A DNA stretch of 64,000 nucleotides from Rhizobium sp. JAB6 (GCF_003024605.1 NZ_PYJQ01000009.1:868001-932000), one strand, 5' to 3'; shown: positions 8,194-17,712, numbered from the stretch's first letter. Made by a program: numbers and translations. The notes: a model not told the origin generated them from the letters alone.

Positions 8194-9753
8194 TCAAAGC
8201 GTCTCGACAGTCTTCAACGCGCCATCAAGCGCCGTCCCCTGCTCGTCCAGCAACGCTGCCTGGCGCAGCCGCTTCATCCAGGCGGCTCCATCCTCGCGCT
8301 CGCGAAGAAGCGGCAAGGCCGACATGACGCGATCGAACTTGGAAAGTCCGCGCGCATGCGTATCGGAATAGCCTTTGACGAGGCGGCGGTTGCCGAGCAC
8401 CTCGACGGCAAGATCGTAATTTGCAGCCAGCAGATTGGAAGCCGCCGTCAACCAGGCCTCGCGATGCTGTACCTCGCGCGCGTGCCGCAACGTGCCGCGA
8501 CGGGTGCGGCGCAGCGCCGAGACCGTGTAGAGCGCGAGGAACCAGAAAAGCGTGCCCGTCTGAACGCGGCGCCCCTTGTTGATGAAACGGTCGAGCCGGG
8601 CAAACAGCCGCGGCCGGCTTTCGATCCAGAGACCCATCGCCTTCGGCATCGTGCCGCAGACCTCCTCCATGCGCGGATGCATGTATTCGGTCATGTAGAC
8701 GATCTGATCGTCCTTGGCGCCGACCTCCTTGCGCACACGCTCGAAGCGCGAGCTGCGGACCTTCAGATCGGCAACACGGATGACATCGTCATAGGCCATG
8801 GCCACGGCCACATATTTCGCCGCCTGCACGGTAAAGGCGAAATCCTTGGCCGCGCCGCCGGCTTTACGATCCAGCGCATGAAGTGCCGCAACGCGGCCCA
8901 GATATTCGTCGGCATAGGCCGGATCCTGATAATCGGTCAGCTTCTTAACGCCGGCAAACAGCAACGGCCAGGCAACTTCCGGGAAGTCGGAGCGGATACG
9001 ATTGACCAGGCGATCCAGGGCCGGGTGACCGGCCGTCTCGGGCAAGGCATCGAAATGCTTGGGCGGCGTTGCGGAAACCGGATCGCGCGGCTTCTCCCTG
9101 ACGCGATCGAAGGCGGCATTGAAGGCTTTCAGGCTGGGCTCGATGCCCTTGCCACCGGCGCGGATCATCGCTTCAAAAGCCTGCTTGCCGAACGGCAGCG
9201 CGCCGGAGCCGGCGAGCGCCCCGAACATGGAGGCCGAAATCACGCTGCCGTTCCTAACGGCCATCGTTTCCATATCGAAGGCGATGGTGCGCTTGGCGGC
9301 GAAATCCGTTGCGTCGACCACCACCTCGGCATTGCCGATACCGTCGCCCGGCTTCTCCTTTTCCGCTACCGCAAAGGAGCGGTGCGTCGATGCGATCAGC
9401 AGCGTCTTGTCCGGCGTGACGAGGCCGCGCAACACCGATCGGCCAGCCTCCATCAGTTCGGCGGCCATGACGACATCGACATCGCCCGGAGTTGGCATCA
9501 GCGAGAAAATAGGCGCGTGACCATCCTTCGGCGGCAGCATTTCGATATAGTAGATCGTCGCACCCGTCCGCTGGGCAACGCCCGGCACGGAGGTCGTCTG
9601 CGCCATCCATCCTTCCGCTTCGGCCAGACCCACAATCCAGTCCGCCAGTACGCCGCCGCCTTGCCCGCCCATGGCGAGGATGGCAAGCGACAGCGGCTTG
9701 TCCGTCGAAAGCCTGTTAGCGCCAAGATCACTCATGCTCACGTACTCGTTCAT
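8194..9753 (-). CDS. Indolepyruvate oxidoreductase-type beta subunit
   Basis: A 519-residue protein. The N-terminal 200 residues are the gamma domain of 2-oxoacid:ferredoxin oxidoreductases, with AILAMGGQGGGVLADWIVGL and VPGVAQRTGATIYYIE. A long C-terminal region of about 300 residues follows, as in the large 'beta family' proteins of this group, unlike the short archaeal IorB of about 200 residues. The ATG at 9753 has GAGAGGG upstream and is 9 bases from the alpha gene's stop, so the two subunits are co-translated. With the alpha subunit it should decarboxylate an aryl 2-oxoacid and join the acyl group to CoA. In this cluster the fitting substrate is isatinate (2-aminophenylglyoxylate), giving 2-aminobenzoyl-CoA directly; indolepyruvate is the textbook alternative. 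Confidence 0.85.
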   Translation of the reverse strand: MNEYVSMSDLGANRLSTDKPLSLAILAMGGQGGGVLADWIVGLAEAEGWMAQTTSVPGVAQRTGATIYYIEMLPPKDGHAPIFSLMPTPGDVDVVMAAELMEAGRSVLRGLVTPDKTLLIASTHRSFAVAEKEKPGDGIGNAEVVVDATDFAAKRTIAFDMETMAVRNGSVISASMFGALAGSGALPFGKQAFEAMIRAGGKGIEPSLKAFNAAFDRVREKPRDPVSATPPKHFDALPETAGHPALDRLVNRIRSDFPEVAWPLLFAGVKKLTDYQDPAYADEYLGRVAALHALDRKAGGAAKDFAFTVQAAKYVAVAMAYDDVIRVADLKVRSSRFERVRKEVGAKDDQIVYMTEYMHPRMEEVCGTMPKAMGLWIESRPRLFARLDRFINKGRRVQTGTLFWFLALYTVSALRRTRRGTLRHAREVQHREAWLTAASNLLAANYDLAVEVLGNRRLVKGYSDTHARGLSKFDRVMSALPLLREREDGAAWMKRLRQAALLDEQGTALDGALKTVETL

Positions 9754-9762
9754 ATCGCCCTC

Positions 9763-11916
9763 TCAATCCGAAAAGACGATGCGGCCGGCGCGGCGGCGCG
9801 CCTGCAGCCAGCCGATGATGCCGGAGCGCATGCGGGCGACGAAGCGATCCCAGCCCGTCGGGTTGTGGATGATATCGGCCCGGTAGAAGGAGGGACAGAG
9901 CACCGCCGCCTCCGAGACCTCGCCGCAATTGCCGCATCCGACGCAATTATTGTCGATCGCCGCCACCGGATCGTCCTTCAGCGGATCATCGGTATGCTTG
10001 ACCGACAATGATGGACAGCCGGAAAGGCGGATGCAGGCATGATCGCCGGTGCAGACATCTTCGTCCACACCGAAGCGCTCCTTGACCATGCGCCTGCCGT
10101 CCTTCACCGCCTTGGCGAATTGCGGCTTCACGCGGCGCTGCTTGTTGAGCATGCATTCGGAGGAGGCGACGATGATCTTCGGCCCCGGTTCCTTCGAGGT
10201 CAAAGCTTCGCGCAGCGTATCGCGCATCTTGGCGACATCGTAGGTCCGGTCGATCTGGCGCACCCAGGTGGCGCCGATGCCCTTGACCGCATTGACGATG
10301 GAATTGTTGGTCTTGCGGCGCGGGTTCAGCGCACGCGAAGACGGTATATCCTGTCCGCCAGTCGCCGCCGAATAATAATTGTCGACAACGAGGATGACCC
10401 CATCCTGCTTGTTGAAGACGGCATTGCCGACCGACGTCGCAAGGCCGTTGTGCCAGAAGCCGCCGTCGCCCATGACCGAGATCACACGCTTGTCGGCCTC
10501 GACATTGAAGGCCGAGGCGGCGGCCGGCCCGAGCCCATAGCCCATGGTCGTGCTGCCGATATTGAAGGGCGGCAGAATCGAGAAGAGATGGCAACCGATA
10601 TCGCCCGATATGTGATGCTGGCCGAGTTCGCTCTCCACCATCTTCATGGCAGCGAAGATCGGCCGCTCCGGACATCCGATGCAGAAACCGGGCGGACGCG
10701 GCGGCACCACTTCGGCGAGCGCCTTGATTTTCGGATCGTTGAGGATCGGCGTCGGGTCCGGGAGCGGCGGCTGGTTGCCGAGCAGCACGCGTTGGTGGAC
10801 CTCCAGGAAATTCTTGATGCCCTTCATCAGCACCGGCGCGGTATATTCGCCGCCCATCGGCAGGACATCCTTGCCCGCGACCTTGGTCTGTATGTCGCGG
10901 CGGCGCAGGATGGTGTTCAGGGACTGCTCGATATATTCGGGCGCCCCCTCCTCCACCATCAGCACCGCCTTCTTGTTGGCGCAGAATTCGGCGATTTGAT
11001 CGTCGACCAGCGGATAGGCGACGTTAAGGACATACAGCGGCACAGCGGAATTGCCGTAGACGTCGGCAAGCCCGAGTTGCTGCAGCGCGCGCAGCACGCC
11101 ATTATACATCCCCCCGAGCAGGATAATCCCGACATCGCCCTCGGAGGGTCCGAAATGCTCGTTGAGCTGACGCTTCCCGATGAAATCAACCGCCGCCGGC
11201 CAGCGCTTTTCCAGCTTCTCCTTCTCGTGCACGAAGGAGGCTGGCGGCAGCACGATCCGGTTGACGTCGCGAACCGGATTTTCAAGCGCCTGCTTCAGCG
11301 TATAGGCGGGACGCTTGTTGTCCTTGGCGACGAACTGGCCATGCACATGACAGCTGCGGATGCCGACCTGCAGCATGACCGGCGTGTTCGAAGCCTCCGA
11401 AAGCTCGAATCCCTCCTCCACCGCCTTCACGATCGACGGCAGGTTCGGGCGCGGATTGAGCAGCCACATTTGCGATTTCATCGCATAGGCATGACTGCGC
11501 TCCTGCATGATCGAGGAGCCCTCGCCGTAATCCTCGCCGATGATGATCAGTGCGCCGCCGGTCACACCGCCGGAAGACAGGTTGGAAAGCGCGTCTGAGG
11601 CGACGTTCGTTCCCGCCGTCGATTTCCAGGTGACGGCGCCACGCACCGGGTACATGACGGAAGCCGATAGCATGGCGGCCGCGGCGGCTTCCGATGCCGA
11701 TGTCTCGAAATGAACGCCCAGGTCCTGCATCACGTCCTTGGCGTCGGCCAGCACGTCCATGAGATGGGAAATCGGCGAGCCTTGATATCCGCCCACATAG
11801 GAAACACCGGACTGCAGAAGTGCCTTGGTGATCGCGAGAATACCCTCGCCGCGGAAGATGTCGCCTTCCCCGAGCTTCAGATCCTCGACCTCGCGCGCAA
11901 ACGATCGCTCGGCCAT
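9763..11916 (-). CDS. Indolepyruvate ferredoxin oxidoreductase-type alpha subunit
   Basis: A 717-residue subunit that joins the PFOR domain I and II and the thiamine diphosphate domain in one chain. The N-terminal part reads SYVGGYQGSPISHLMDVL. The thiamine-binding region holds GDIGCHLFSILPPFN and MGDGGFWHNGLATSVGNAVF, with VVDNYYSAATGGQDIP. The C-terminal end carries ferredoxin-like cysteines: CTGDHACIRLSGCPS and then CVGCGNCG...LCPSF, enough for two iron-sulfur clusters. An AAGGGG ribosome site precedes the ATG. It is the first gene of a minus-strand operon with the beta subunit and lies opposite the ABC importer across a regulatory gap. The reaction is oxidative decarboxylation of a 2-oxoacid to an acyl-CoA with reduction of ferredoxin. 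Confidence 0.88.
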   Translation of the reverse strand: MAERSFAREVEDLKLGEGDIFRGEGILAITKALLQSGVSYVGGYQGSPISHLMDVLADAKDVMQDLGVHFETSASEAAAAAMLSASVMYPVRGAVTWKSTAGTNVASDALSNLSSGGVTGGALIIIGEDYGEGSSIMQERSHAYAMKSQMWLLNPRPNLPSIVKAVEEGFELSEASNTPVMLQVGIRSCHVHGQFVAKDNKRPAYTLKQALENPVRDVNRIVLPPASFVHEKEKLEKRWPAAVDFIGKRQLNEHFGPSEGDVGIILLGGMYNGVLRALQQLGLADVYGNSAVPLYVLNVAYPLVDDQIAEFCANKKAVLMVEEGAPEYIEQSLNTILRRRDIQTKVAGKDVLPMGGEYTAPVLMKGIKNFLEVHQRVLLGNQPPLPDPTPILNDPKIKALAEVVPPRPPGFCIGCPERPIFAAMKMVESELGQHHISGDIGCHLFSILPPFNIGSTTMGYGLGPAAASAFNVEADKRVISVMGDGGFWHNGLATSVGNAVFNKQDGVILVVDNYYSAATGGQDIPSSRALNPRRKTNNSIVNAVKGIGATWVRQIDRTYDVAKMRDTLREALTSKEPGPKIIVASSECMLNKQRRVKPQFAKAVKDGRRMVKERFGVDEDVCTGDHACIRLSGCPSLSVKHTDDPLKDDPVAAIDNNCVGCGNCGEVSEAAVLCPSFYRADIIHNPTGWDRFVARMRSGIIGWLQARRRAGRIVFSD

Positions 11917-11967
11917 GACGTTACCCCTTTGCCCTTCCGGGCTTGTCTTAAATCATTTGCAAAATCA

Positions 11968-11990
11968 TATTTTGAACTTCCTTAAGCTGT
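11968..11990. promoter_or_regulatory. Candidate MarR operator B
   Basis: ATTTTGAACTTCC followed by TTAAG matches the other cluster sites over the first 11 bases, and the second half is degenerate. It lies about 50 bases upstream of the alpha-subunit start at 11916. It is the weakest of the five sites. Confidence 0.35.
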
Positions 11991-12185
11991 CAACGAACAA
12001 ATATGACATGCGGCTTAATGCGGTACTGGCCGAAGCCGGGAACTGTCATTTCTATTATTCCGAATTGGAGCCTGCAGTACATAGTCAGCAGCCTACATAT
12101 ATGGATATGCATATAATATGAATGCCGCAAAAGCGTCGGATTCTTTGAAAACACGAGAGAAAGCGCTTGCCGCTCAGAAATACGT

Positions 12186-12202
12186 ATTTTAAGATTAAAA
12201 CA
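12186..12202. promoter_or_regulatory. Candidate MarR operator C
   Basis: ATTTTAAGATTAAAACA contains the 12-base core TTTAAGATTAAA, which has a perfect inverted repeat of TTTAA/TTAAA. It is about 73 bases upstream of the ABC binding-protein start at 12275. Confidence 0.5.
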
Positions 12203-12274
12203 TTCCGACAATAAATCGCCAGCGGCAGTTGGGCGTCATGCTTTTCTGTCGCTTAACAGGGGAACGGAGTGACC

Positions 12275-13810
12275 ATGACAACACTTACTCGGCGCGAGGC
12301 CCTGAGCCTCGGCGCAGCCGCATTCATAACCGGGATTCTGGCCGGCAGAACGCCTGTCGAAGCTGCCGAAGCCGGCACGCTCACCATCGCTTTCAACGTC
12401 AACCTGCCATCCTTCGACCCGACGACCGGCCCGTCCGCCGTCAACCCGACGATCCAGGCGATCTATCGCTCGGTCTTCGACCAGTTTATCGGCCAGGGGC
12501 CGGACTTGAAATTCCAGCCGGGCCTGCTGACCGCCTGGGGTTGGAACGACGACAAGACCAAGGTCTGGATGGACGTGCGCGAGGGCGTGACCTGGCACGA
12601 CGGTTCCAAGTTCACCCCAGACGATGTCGTCTGGTCGCTGGAGCGCGCCGCCAAGCAGGAGACGGGCAATCCGATCCAATTCATCTGGTCGACCGCCAAC
12701 AATTACAAGGTGGAAGGCAACCGCATCACCGGCGATGTCGTCCGCTTTGAGCCGACCTTCTTCAAATGGATGGCCTTCCTCACCGGCTATGTCCTGCCGA
12801 AGGATTACTACACCAAGGTAGGCGCGCAAGGCTTCGAAAAGAAGCCGATCGGCACCGGCCCCTACATGGTCGATGCCTATGAGGGCAATTCCTACCTGCG
12901 CCTGAAGGCAAACCCGAACTATTTCGGCGGTAAGCCTGCCTTCGACACGGTCATCTTCAAGTTCGTGCCGGATACGACGAGCCGCGTCGCCGAAATCGAA
13001 TCCGGCTCATCCGACGTGACGCTGGAAATTCCCTATGAGGATTTCGACCGTCTGAAGAAAAAATCGGGCCTTGCCGGTGTCGCCACGCCGGTCTCCGACA
13101 TCGGCATGATCTTCATCAGCAATGTCGATCCGATGCTCGACAAGAATGTCCGCCTCGCCGCCAATATGGCGATCGACAAGGAAGCGATCATCAAGCGGCT
13201 CCTGCGCGGCTACGGCAAGCCGCTGTCGACGCTGGAAGCGCCGGAATACGAAGCCTATGACGCATCCGTGAAGATTCCTTACGACCCGGAGCAGGCCAAG
13301 AAGCTGCTGGCGGCCAGCGGCTACTCGCCGGAAAAGCCGGTAAAGTTCGGCATCAAGACCACCCGCGGCTTCAAGCCGAAGGATTACGAGATGATTCAGG
13401 CGATCGTCGGCATGTGGCGCAAGGTCGGCATTGAGGCTGAGATCGAAGTCTACGAAATCGCCAAGCATTACGAGCTGCGCGCCGCCCATCAGCTCGGCCC
13501 GGCCGCCTTCTACAACTGGGGCAACGCCATCGGTGATCCCACGACCTCGGCCGGCTTTGCCATGTTCGGCCCTTCGCCGCACTCGGCCTGGAAGACCAAG
13601 GATGTCGACGATATGCTGGGGCCGCTCTGGGTGGAAAAGGACGAGGCGAAGCGCATTGCCGGCTGGAAGGCGGCGATCAAATACATCGCCGAACAGGGCT
13701 ATGTGATCCCGCTGCTGCAATATGCCCAGCCGATCGTCTACAAATCGAGCCTGAAGGTCACGCCGAACGTCTCGGGCGCTCTGCAGCCGACGCTGGTGTC
13801 GAAGGCTTGA
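12275..13810 (+). CDS. Oligopeptide-type ABC transporter substrate-binding protein, Tat signal
   Basis: A 511-residue family 5 (DppA/OppA) periplasmic binding protein. The N-terminus LTRREALSLGAAAFITGILAG has the twin-arginine motif and a hydrophobic core, so it is probably exported folded. The mature part has the usual landmarks: the ligand-site stretch with KFQPGLLTAWGWNDD, the WHDGSKFTPDDVVWS segment, and GTGPYMVDAYEGN. I chose ATG 12275 over GTG 12269 because CGGAG at 12265-12269 then has good spacing. It starts a five-gene importer operon. Family 5 proteins bind peptides but also many other solutes. ABC importers sit in the Variovorax auxin-degradation locus, so import of an indolic or conjugated auxin is a fair inference. 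Confidence 0.88.
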   Translation: MTTLTRREALSLGAAAFITGILAGRTPVEAAEAGTLTIAFNVNLPSFDPTTGPSAVNPTIQAIYRSVFDQFIGQGPDLKFQPGLLTAWGWNDDKTKVWMDVREGVTWHDGSKFTPDDVVWSLERAAKQETGNPIQFIWSTANNYKVEGNRITGDVVRFEPTFFKWMAFLTGYVLPKDYYTKVGAQGFEKKPIGTGPYMVDAYEGNSYLRLKANPNYFGGKPAFDTVIFKFVPDTTSRVAEIESGSSDVTLEIPYEDFDRLKKKSGLAGVATPVSDIGMIFISNVDPMLDKNVRLAANMAIDKEAIIKRLLRGYGKPLSTLEAPEYEAYDASVKIPYDPEQAKKLLAASGYSPEKPVKFGIKTTRGFKPKDYEMIQAIVGMWRKVGIEAEIEVYEIAKHYELRAAHQLGPAAFYNWGNAIGDPTTSAGFAMFGPSPHSAWKTKDVDDMLGPLWVEKDEAKRIAGWKAAIKYIAEQGYVIPLLQYAQPIVYKSSLKVTPNVSGALQPTLVSKA

Positions 13811-13832
13811 TGCTTTTGAGCGTGTAGCCTTG

Positions 13833-13990
13833 CCCTTCACCCTAGCCCTCTCCCCGCCCGCGGGGAGAGGCAACGATCTCTGTTCCCTCGCGTGAACAGG
13901 CGGTTGGGGATAGGCTGCAGGTGCCTCCTTCCCCCTTCTCCCCGTCAAAACGGGGAGAAGGTGCCCGACAGGGCGGATGAGGGGCTTTAG
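13833..13990. repeat. RIME-like mosaic palindromic element, copy 1
   Basis: Two strong hairpins, CTCTCCCCGC...GCGGGGAGAG and CCTTCTCCCCGTCAAAACGGGGAGAAGG, are joined by a spacer and followed by GTGCCCGACAGGGCGGATGAGG. The same modules recur at 35526-35735 and in altered form at 43352-43500 and 47988-48164. This is the pattern of the Rhizobium-specific intergenic mosaic elements. It lies inside the ABC operon between the binding protein and first permease and may reduce or stabilise the downstream message. Confidence 0.8.
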
Positions 13991-14032
13991 GACTCTTCAG
14001 CGCCATAGCCGTGCGATCGGAACCCATAACGC

Positions 14033-15040
14033 ATGATAGCAATCTCCATTCTCAACCGGCTGATCATGGCCGCCATCACCCTCTTCGGAGTGGCGGTGAT
14101 CGTCTTCGTCCTTTTGCGCGTCGTCCCAGGCGATCCGATCGCGATGATGATCTCGCCGGGCGCAAGCCCCGCCGATATAGCGGCACTCCGCGCTCATTAC
14201 GGCCTTGATGCGAGCCTGACCACGCAGTTCTGGCTGTGGCTGAAATCGGTTCTGATAGGCGATTTCGGCACCTCGATCTCCCTCAAACGCGATGTGCTTT
14301 CTCTGCTCGGAGAGCGCCTTCCCGCAACGCTGGAACTCGCCTTCGCAGCACTCGTCCTGGCGGTCCTTCTCGGCGGCGCGGTCGCGATCATCGGCACGCT
14401 TGCCCGGCGCACGATTTTCGAGCCCGTGATCGACAGCCTCAACGGCCTTTTTCTTGCCGTTCCGGATTTCGTCTGGGCATTGGCGCTAGTTCTTGTCCTC
14501 GGCGTCCTCTTTCCGCTTTTCCCGCTCTCCGGCCGCATCGACCCGAGCATCGACGCGCAATTCGCGACCCCCTTCCACCTGGTTGAAAGCCTGCTGACGC
14601 TTCGCTTTGGGATCTTCGCCGATATCTGTGCCCATATGGTCATGCCGGTCTTGGCACTCGGCCTGCCGCTCGCCGCAATTATTGCCCGTGTGCTGAAAGC
14701 CGCACTCTCCGAGGCCATGGTGCAGGACTATATCCTGCTCGCCAAGCTGAAGGGCATGTCCGAGCTGCGGTTGGTGCTGCAGGAGGCGCTGCGCAATGCC
14801 GTTGGGCCGACGATCGCACTGACCGGCGTGCAATTCACCTTCCTGATCGGCGGCACCGTCATCGTCGAGCGTATTTTCGCGTATCCCGGCATCGGCAACA
14901 TGGCGATCGATGCCGTCATCAATCGCGACCTGCCGCTGATCCAGGGCTTGGTATTGGTCTTCGGCGCCCTCTTCATTCTCGTCAATCTGGCGGTCGATCT
15001 CCTGGTCGCGGCCTTCAATCCGAGGCTCGCCCATGGTTGA
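14033..15040 (+). CDS. ABC transporter permease (DppB type)
   Basis: A 335-residue inner-membrane permease. It opens with the N-terminal TM segment MIAISILNRLIMAAITLFG and the family stretch VLLRVVPGDPI. About five further TM helices and the EAA loop (LLAKLKGMSELRLVLQEALRNA) follow. Length and order match DppB/OppB. The gene comes 220 bases after the binding protein, with a RIME-like element between, and its last 8 bases overlap the next permease. It forms half of the channel of the peptide-type importer. Confidence 0.9.
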   Translation: MIAISILNRLIMAAITLFGVAVIVFVLLRVVPGDPIAMMISPGASPADIAALRAHYGLDASLTTQFWLWLKSVLIGDFGTSISLKRDVLSLLGERLPATLELAFAALVLAVLLGGAVAIIGTLARRTIFEPVIDSLNGLFLAVPDFVWALALVLVLGVLFPLFPLSGRIDPSIDAQFATPFHLVESLLTLRFGIFADICAHMVMPVLALGLPLAAIIARVLKAALSEAMVQDYILLAKLKGMSELRLVLQEALRNAVGPTIALTGVQFTFLIGGTVIVERIFAYPGIGNMAIDAVINRDLPLIQGLVLVFGALFILVNLAVDLLVAAFNPRLAHG

Positions 15041-15926
15041 CGCCACCCCGCACGCCATGCCTCGATCGCCCTCCAGGATGGCGAAACGCCTGCGCGCATT
15101 GCTCGCCGAGCCGAAGGTGATCTTGGGCGGCGGCTTCATTCTCATCCTCCTCATCCTCGCGATCTTCGCGCCCTATATCGCGCCGAAGGATCCGCTGGAG
15201 CAGGATCTGATGTCCGGCACCTTGCCGCCGGCTTGGATCGAGGGTTCCGATCCGGGCTTCCTGCTAGGCACGGACGATCTCGGCCGCGACGTGCTCTCCC
15301 GCGCCATCTTCGGCACGCGCATCGCGCTGACGGTCGCCTTCGTCGCAGCCGGCCTCGCAGCCTTCATTGGTACGCTGCTCGGGCTTCTCTCCGGCTGGTA
15401 CGGCGGCTGGATCGACAAGGTGATCTCCCGCCTCGTCGACATTTGGATGGCCTTTCCGCCGGTGCTTCTCTCGATCCTGCTCGTCGCCGTCTTCGGCTCC
15501 GGAGTGCATTCGGTCATCGCCGCCATCGTCATCATCGACTGGACGCGCTTCTGCCGCGTCGTGCGGTCCGAAACGCAGGCACAGGCGCGGATGGATTATG
15601 TGACCGCCGCCCATACGATCGGCTTTTCGCGGGCCAAAATCCTCTTCAGCGAGATCCTGCCTAATGTGACGCCGGTGCTGATCGCCCTTGTCAGCCTGGA
15701 AATGGGTATAGCCGTCATCGTCGAAGCCATTCTGTCCTTCGTCGGCCTGTCGGTCGCTTCGGACACACCGACCTGGGGCGGCATGATCGCCGAGGGGCGG
15801 CAGATGATCTATCAGGGCTGGTGGGTGCTGGTCGTGCCGCTGATCGCGCTCTTTGCGGCGGTGCTTGCCTTCAATCAACTCGGTGACGGCCTGCGCCGCG
15901 CCCTCGATCCGGTAATGCGCCGATGA
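15033..15926 (+). CDS. ABC transporter permease (DppC type)
   Basis: A 297-residue permease. After a cytoplasmic N-terminus of about 30 residues comes the first TM (VILGGGFILILLILAIFAPY), then the DppC hallmark LLGTDDLGRDVLSRAIFGTRI, then the EAA loop near AAHTIGFSRAKILFSEILPN. It overlaps the DppB-type gene by 8 bases and shares an ATGA overlap with the following ATPase gene, which indicates translational coupling. A second Met at residue 9 could be the true start. Confidence 0.9.
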   Translation: MVDATPHAMPRSPSRMAKRLRALLAEPKVILGGGFILILLILAIFAPYIAPKDPLEQDLMSGTLPPAWIEGSDPGFLLGTDDLGRDVLSRAIFGTRIALTVAFVAAGLAAFIGTLLGLLSGWYGGWIDKVISRLVDIWMAFPPVLLSILLVAVFGSGVHSVIAAIVIIDWTRFCRVVRSETQAQARMDYVTAAHTIGFSRAKILFSEILPNVTPVLIALVSLEMGIAVIVEAILSFVGLSVASDTPTWGGMIAEGRQMIYQGWWVLVVPLIALFAAVLAFNQLGDGLRRALDPVMRR

Positions 15927-16795
15927 CATCTCCGCTTCTCTCCATTGCCGGCCTCAACGCCGTCTCCGACCGCGATGGCGGCTCAGCGATTCTCCGCGAT
16001 GTTTCCCTTACGCTTGAGCGCGGCGAAGTACGCGGGCTGGTCGGCGAAAGCGGCGCCGGAAAATCGACCATTGCCAAAGCCCTGCTAGGTATCCTGCCGC
16101 GCAGCGTCCGCATCACGAGCGGATCGATCCTGTTCGAAGACCGCAATCTCCTCACGCTGTCCTCCAAGGAATTGCGCGGCATCATGGGCAACGAGATCTC
16201 GCTGATCCCGCAGGACCCGCAAACCGCCCTCAATCCCGGCCGCCGCATCGAGGCACAGCTGACCGACGGCCTGCGATTGAAGCGGGGCATGTCATCAGGC
16301 GATGCCCGCCGTCGTGCGCTGAAGCTCCTGGAGGAAGTGCATATCCGCGATCCCGAACGTGTATTGCATGCCTACCCGCACGAATTGTCCGGCGGCATGC
16401 GCCAGCGCATCCTGATTGCCGCCGCTTTCGCGCTGGAGCCGAAACTGGTTGTCGCCGACGAGCCGACCACCGCGCTCGACGTCACCGTGCAGAAGCAGAT
16501 CCTGCGGCTGATCCGCGGCCTGCAGGAAGCGCACGGCACCGCCGTTATCTTCGTCACGCACGATCTCGGCGTGGTCGCCCAGATTTGCGATAGCGTCACG
16601 CTGCTCTACGCCGGCAAGATTATCGAAGAGGGGCGCACGAGTGAGGTGCTCGCCCATCCCCGGCACATCTACACGAAATCGCTTCTTGCCGCCGGTCCTC
16701 GTTACGATCGGCCGGATGCGGGGCTGACGCCGGTCCCACAGGCAGTCTTCGATCAGCTGCGTCGCGAAATCGGCATGTCGGAGGGTGGCCGATGA
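15923..16795 (+). CDS. ABC transporter ATP-binding protein (DppD type)
   Basis: A 290-residue ATPase with Walker A GESGAGKSTIAKAL, the Q-loop in SLIPQDPQ, ABC signature LSGGMRQRILIA, Walker B LVVADEPTTALD and the switch His in FVTHDLG. The C-terminal YTKSLLAAGP is typical of the DppD/OppD group. Four-base overlaps join it to both neighbours. It energises the importer together with the next gene's product. It is slightly shorter than many DppD proteins, which reach about 330 residues, since the C-terminal iron-sulfur cysteine region is absent. Confidence 0.9.
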   Translation: MTSPLLSIAGLNAVSDRDGGSAILRDVSLTLERGEVRGLVGESGAGKSTIAKALLGILPRSVRITSGSILFEDRNLLTLSSKELRGIMGNEISLIPQDPQTALNPGRRIEAQLTDGLRLKRGMSSGDARRRALKLLEEVHIRDPERVLHAYPHELSGGMRQRILIAAAFALEPKLVVADEPTTALDVTVQKQILRLIRGLQEAHGTAVIFVTHDLGVVAQICDSVTLLYAGKIIEEGRTSEVLAHPRHIYTKSLLAAGPRYDRPDAGLTPVPQAVFDQLRREIGMSEGGR

Positions 16796-17643
16796 GCGTT
16801 TCCGATCATCTGCTGTCCGCTAAAGGCATGGAGGTCACCTATGGCGCCAAGAGGCACCTTTTCGGACCGCCGGGCCTTGGCATCAAGGTGCTGCACGGCG
16901 TCGATATCGGTGTCCGCCGCGGTGAAACCATCGGCATCGTCGGCGAAAGCGGCTCGGGCAAGACGACGCTCGGCCGCGCCTTGCTGCGGCTGGTCGATGT
17001 AACCGCAGGCAGTATCCATTTCGACGGCCGAGACATCACGCGTCTGCCGGACTCGGAGATGCGGCCGCTGCGTCGACGCATGCAAATGATCTTTCAGGAC
17101 CCGATGGCTTCGCTCAATCCGCGCCACACGATCCGCCGCATCCTCGTCGAGCCGCTGCTGCTGCATAGGCTGGCTTCAGACAGGAAAGAAGCCGAGCACC
17201 ATGCGGCTGCAATTCTCGAACGTGTGACGCTGCCGCAGGCATGCCTCGACCGCAATCCGCATGAACTCTCAGGCGGCCAGCGCCAGCGCGTCGGCATCGC
17301 ACGTGCGGCCCTGCTGAAGCCGGATTTCGTGCTCGCCGACGAGATCGTCTCCGGCCTCGACGTGTCGACCCAGGCGCAGGTTCTGAATCTGCTGAAGGAG
17401 CTTTCGCGCGATCTCGGCCTCTCGATGGCCTTCATCAGCCACGACCTCTCGGTCATCCGTGCCATCTGCAACCGCGTCTATGTCATGCGCCACGGCCGCG
17501 TCGAAGAGGAAGGCGATTGCGAGCGCGTCTTCACCGCGCCCGCTTCCGCCTATACCCGCATGCTGCTCGACGCCATCCCCCTGCCGGAGGTGGACCCGCA
17601 CTGGCTCGGTCGCGAAAGCCTCATGGAAGCGTCCGATGCATGA
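16792..17643 (+). CDS. ABC transporter ATP-binding protein (DppF type)
   Basis: A 283-residue ATPase, last of the importer operon. Walker A is GESGSGKTTLGRAL, the Q-loop is MIFQDPMASLNPR, the signature is LSGGQRQRVGIARA, Walker B is FVLADEIVSGLD and the switch His is in FISHDLS. The IVSGLDVSTQAQ stretch is characteristic of DppF/OppF. The ATG overlaps the DppD stop by four bases. After its stop, 69 bases separate it from the VOC-family gene, which may still be on the same transcript. Confidence 0.9.
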   Translation: MSVSDHLLSAKGMEVTYGAKRHLFGPPGLGIKVLHGVDIGVRRGETIGIVGESGSGKTTLGRALLRLVDVTAGSIHFDGRDITRLPDSEMRPLRRRMQMIFQDPMASLNPRHTIRRILVEPLLLHRLASDRKEAEHHAAAILERVTLPQACLDRNPHELSGGQRQRVGIARAALLKPDFVLADEIVSGLDVSTQAQVLNLLKELSRDLGLSMAFISHDLSVIRAICNRVYVMRHGRVEEEGDCERVFTAPASAYTRMLLDAIPLPEVDPHWLGRESLMEASDA

Positions 17644-17712
17644 AGATCATCAATTGCGCTGCAGGTGTCAGCGAGACTGCGACAGCGTCGGCATAAGGAA
17701 AGGGAAGACCCC

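Larger units (their letters stand above)
11917..12268. other. Divergent promoter region (352 bases, no gene)
   Basis: This AT-rich gap separates the ferredoxin oxidoreductase operon (minus) from the ABC importer operon (plus). It contains two candidate operators (11968-11990 and 12186-12202), one near each start. I see no credible coding sequence in it. Confidence 0.55.

Noticed and set aside
13833..13990. CRISPR-like repeat
   Set aside because: The repeated units are palindromic modules found once per site and not evenly spaced repeats with unique spacers.
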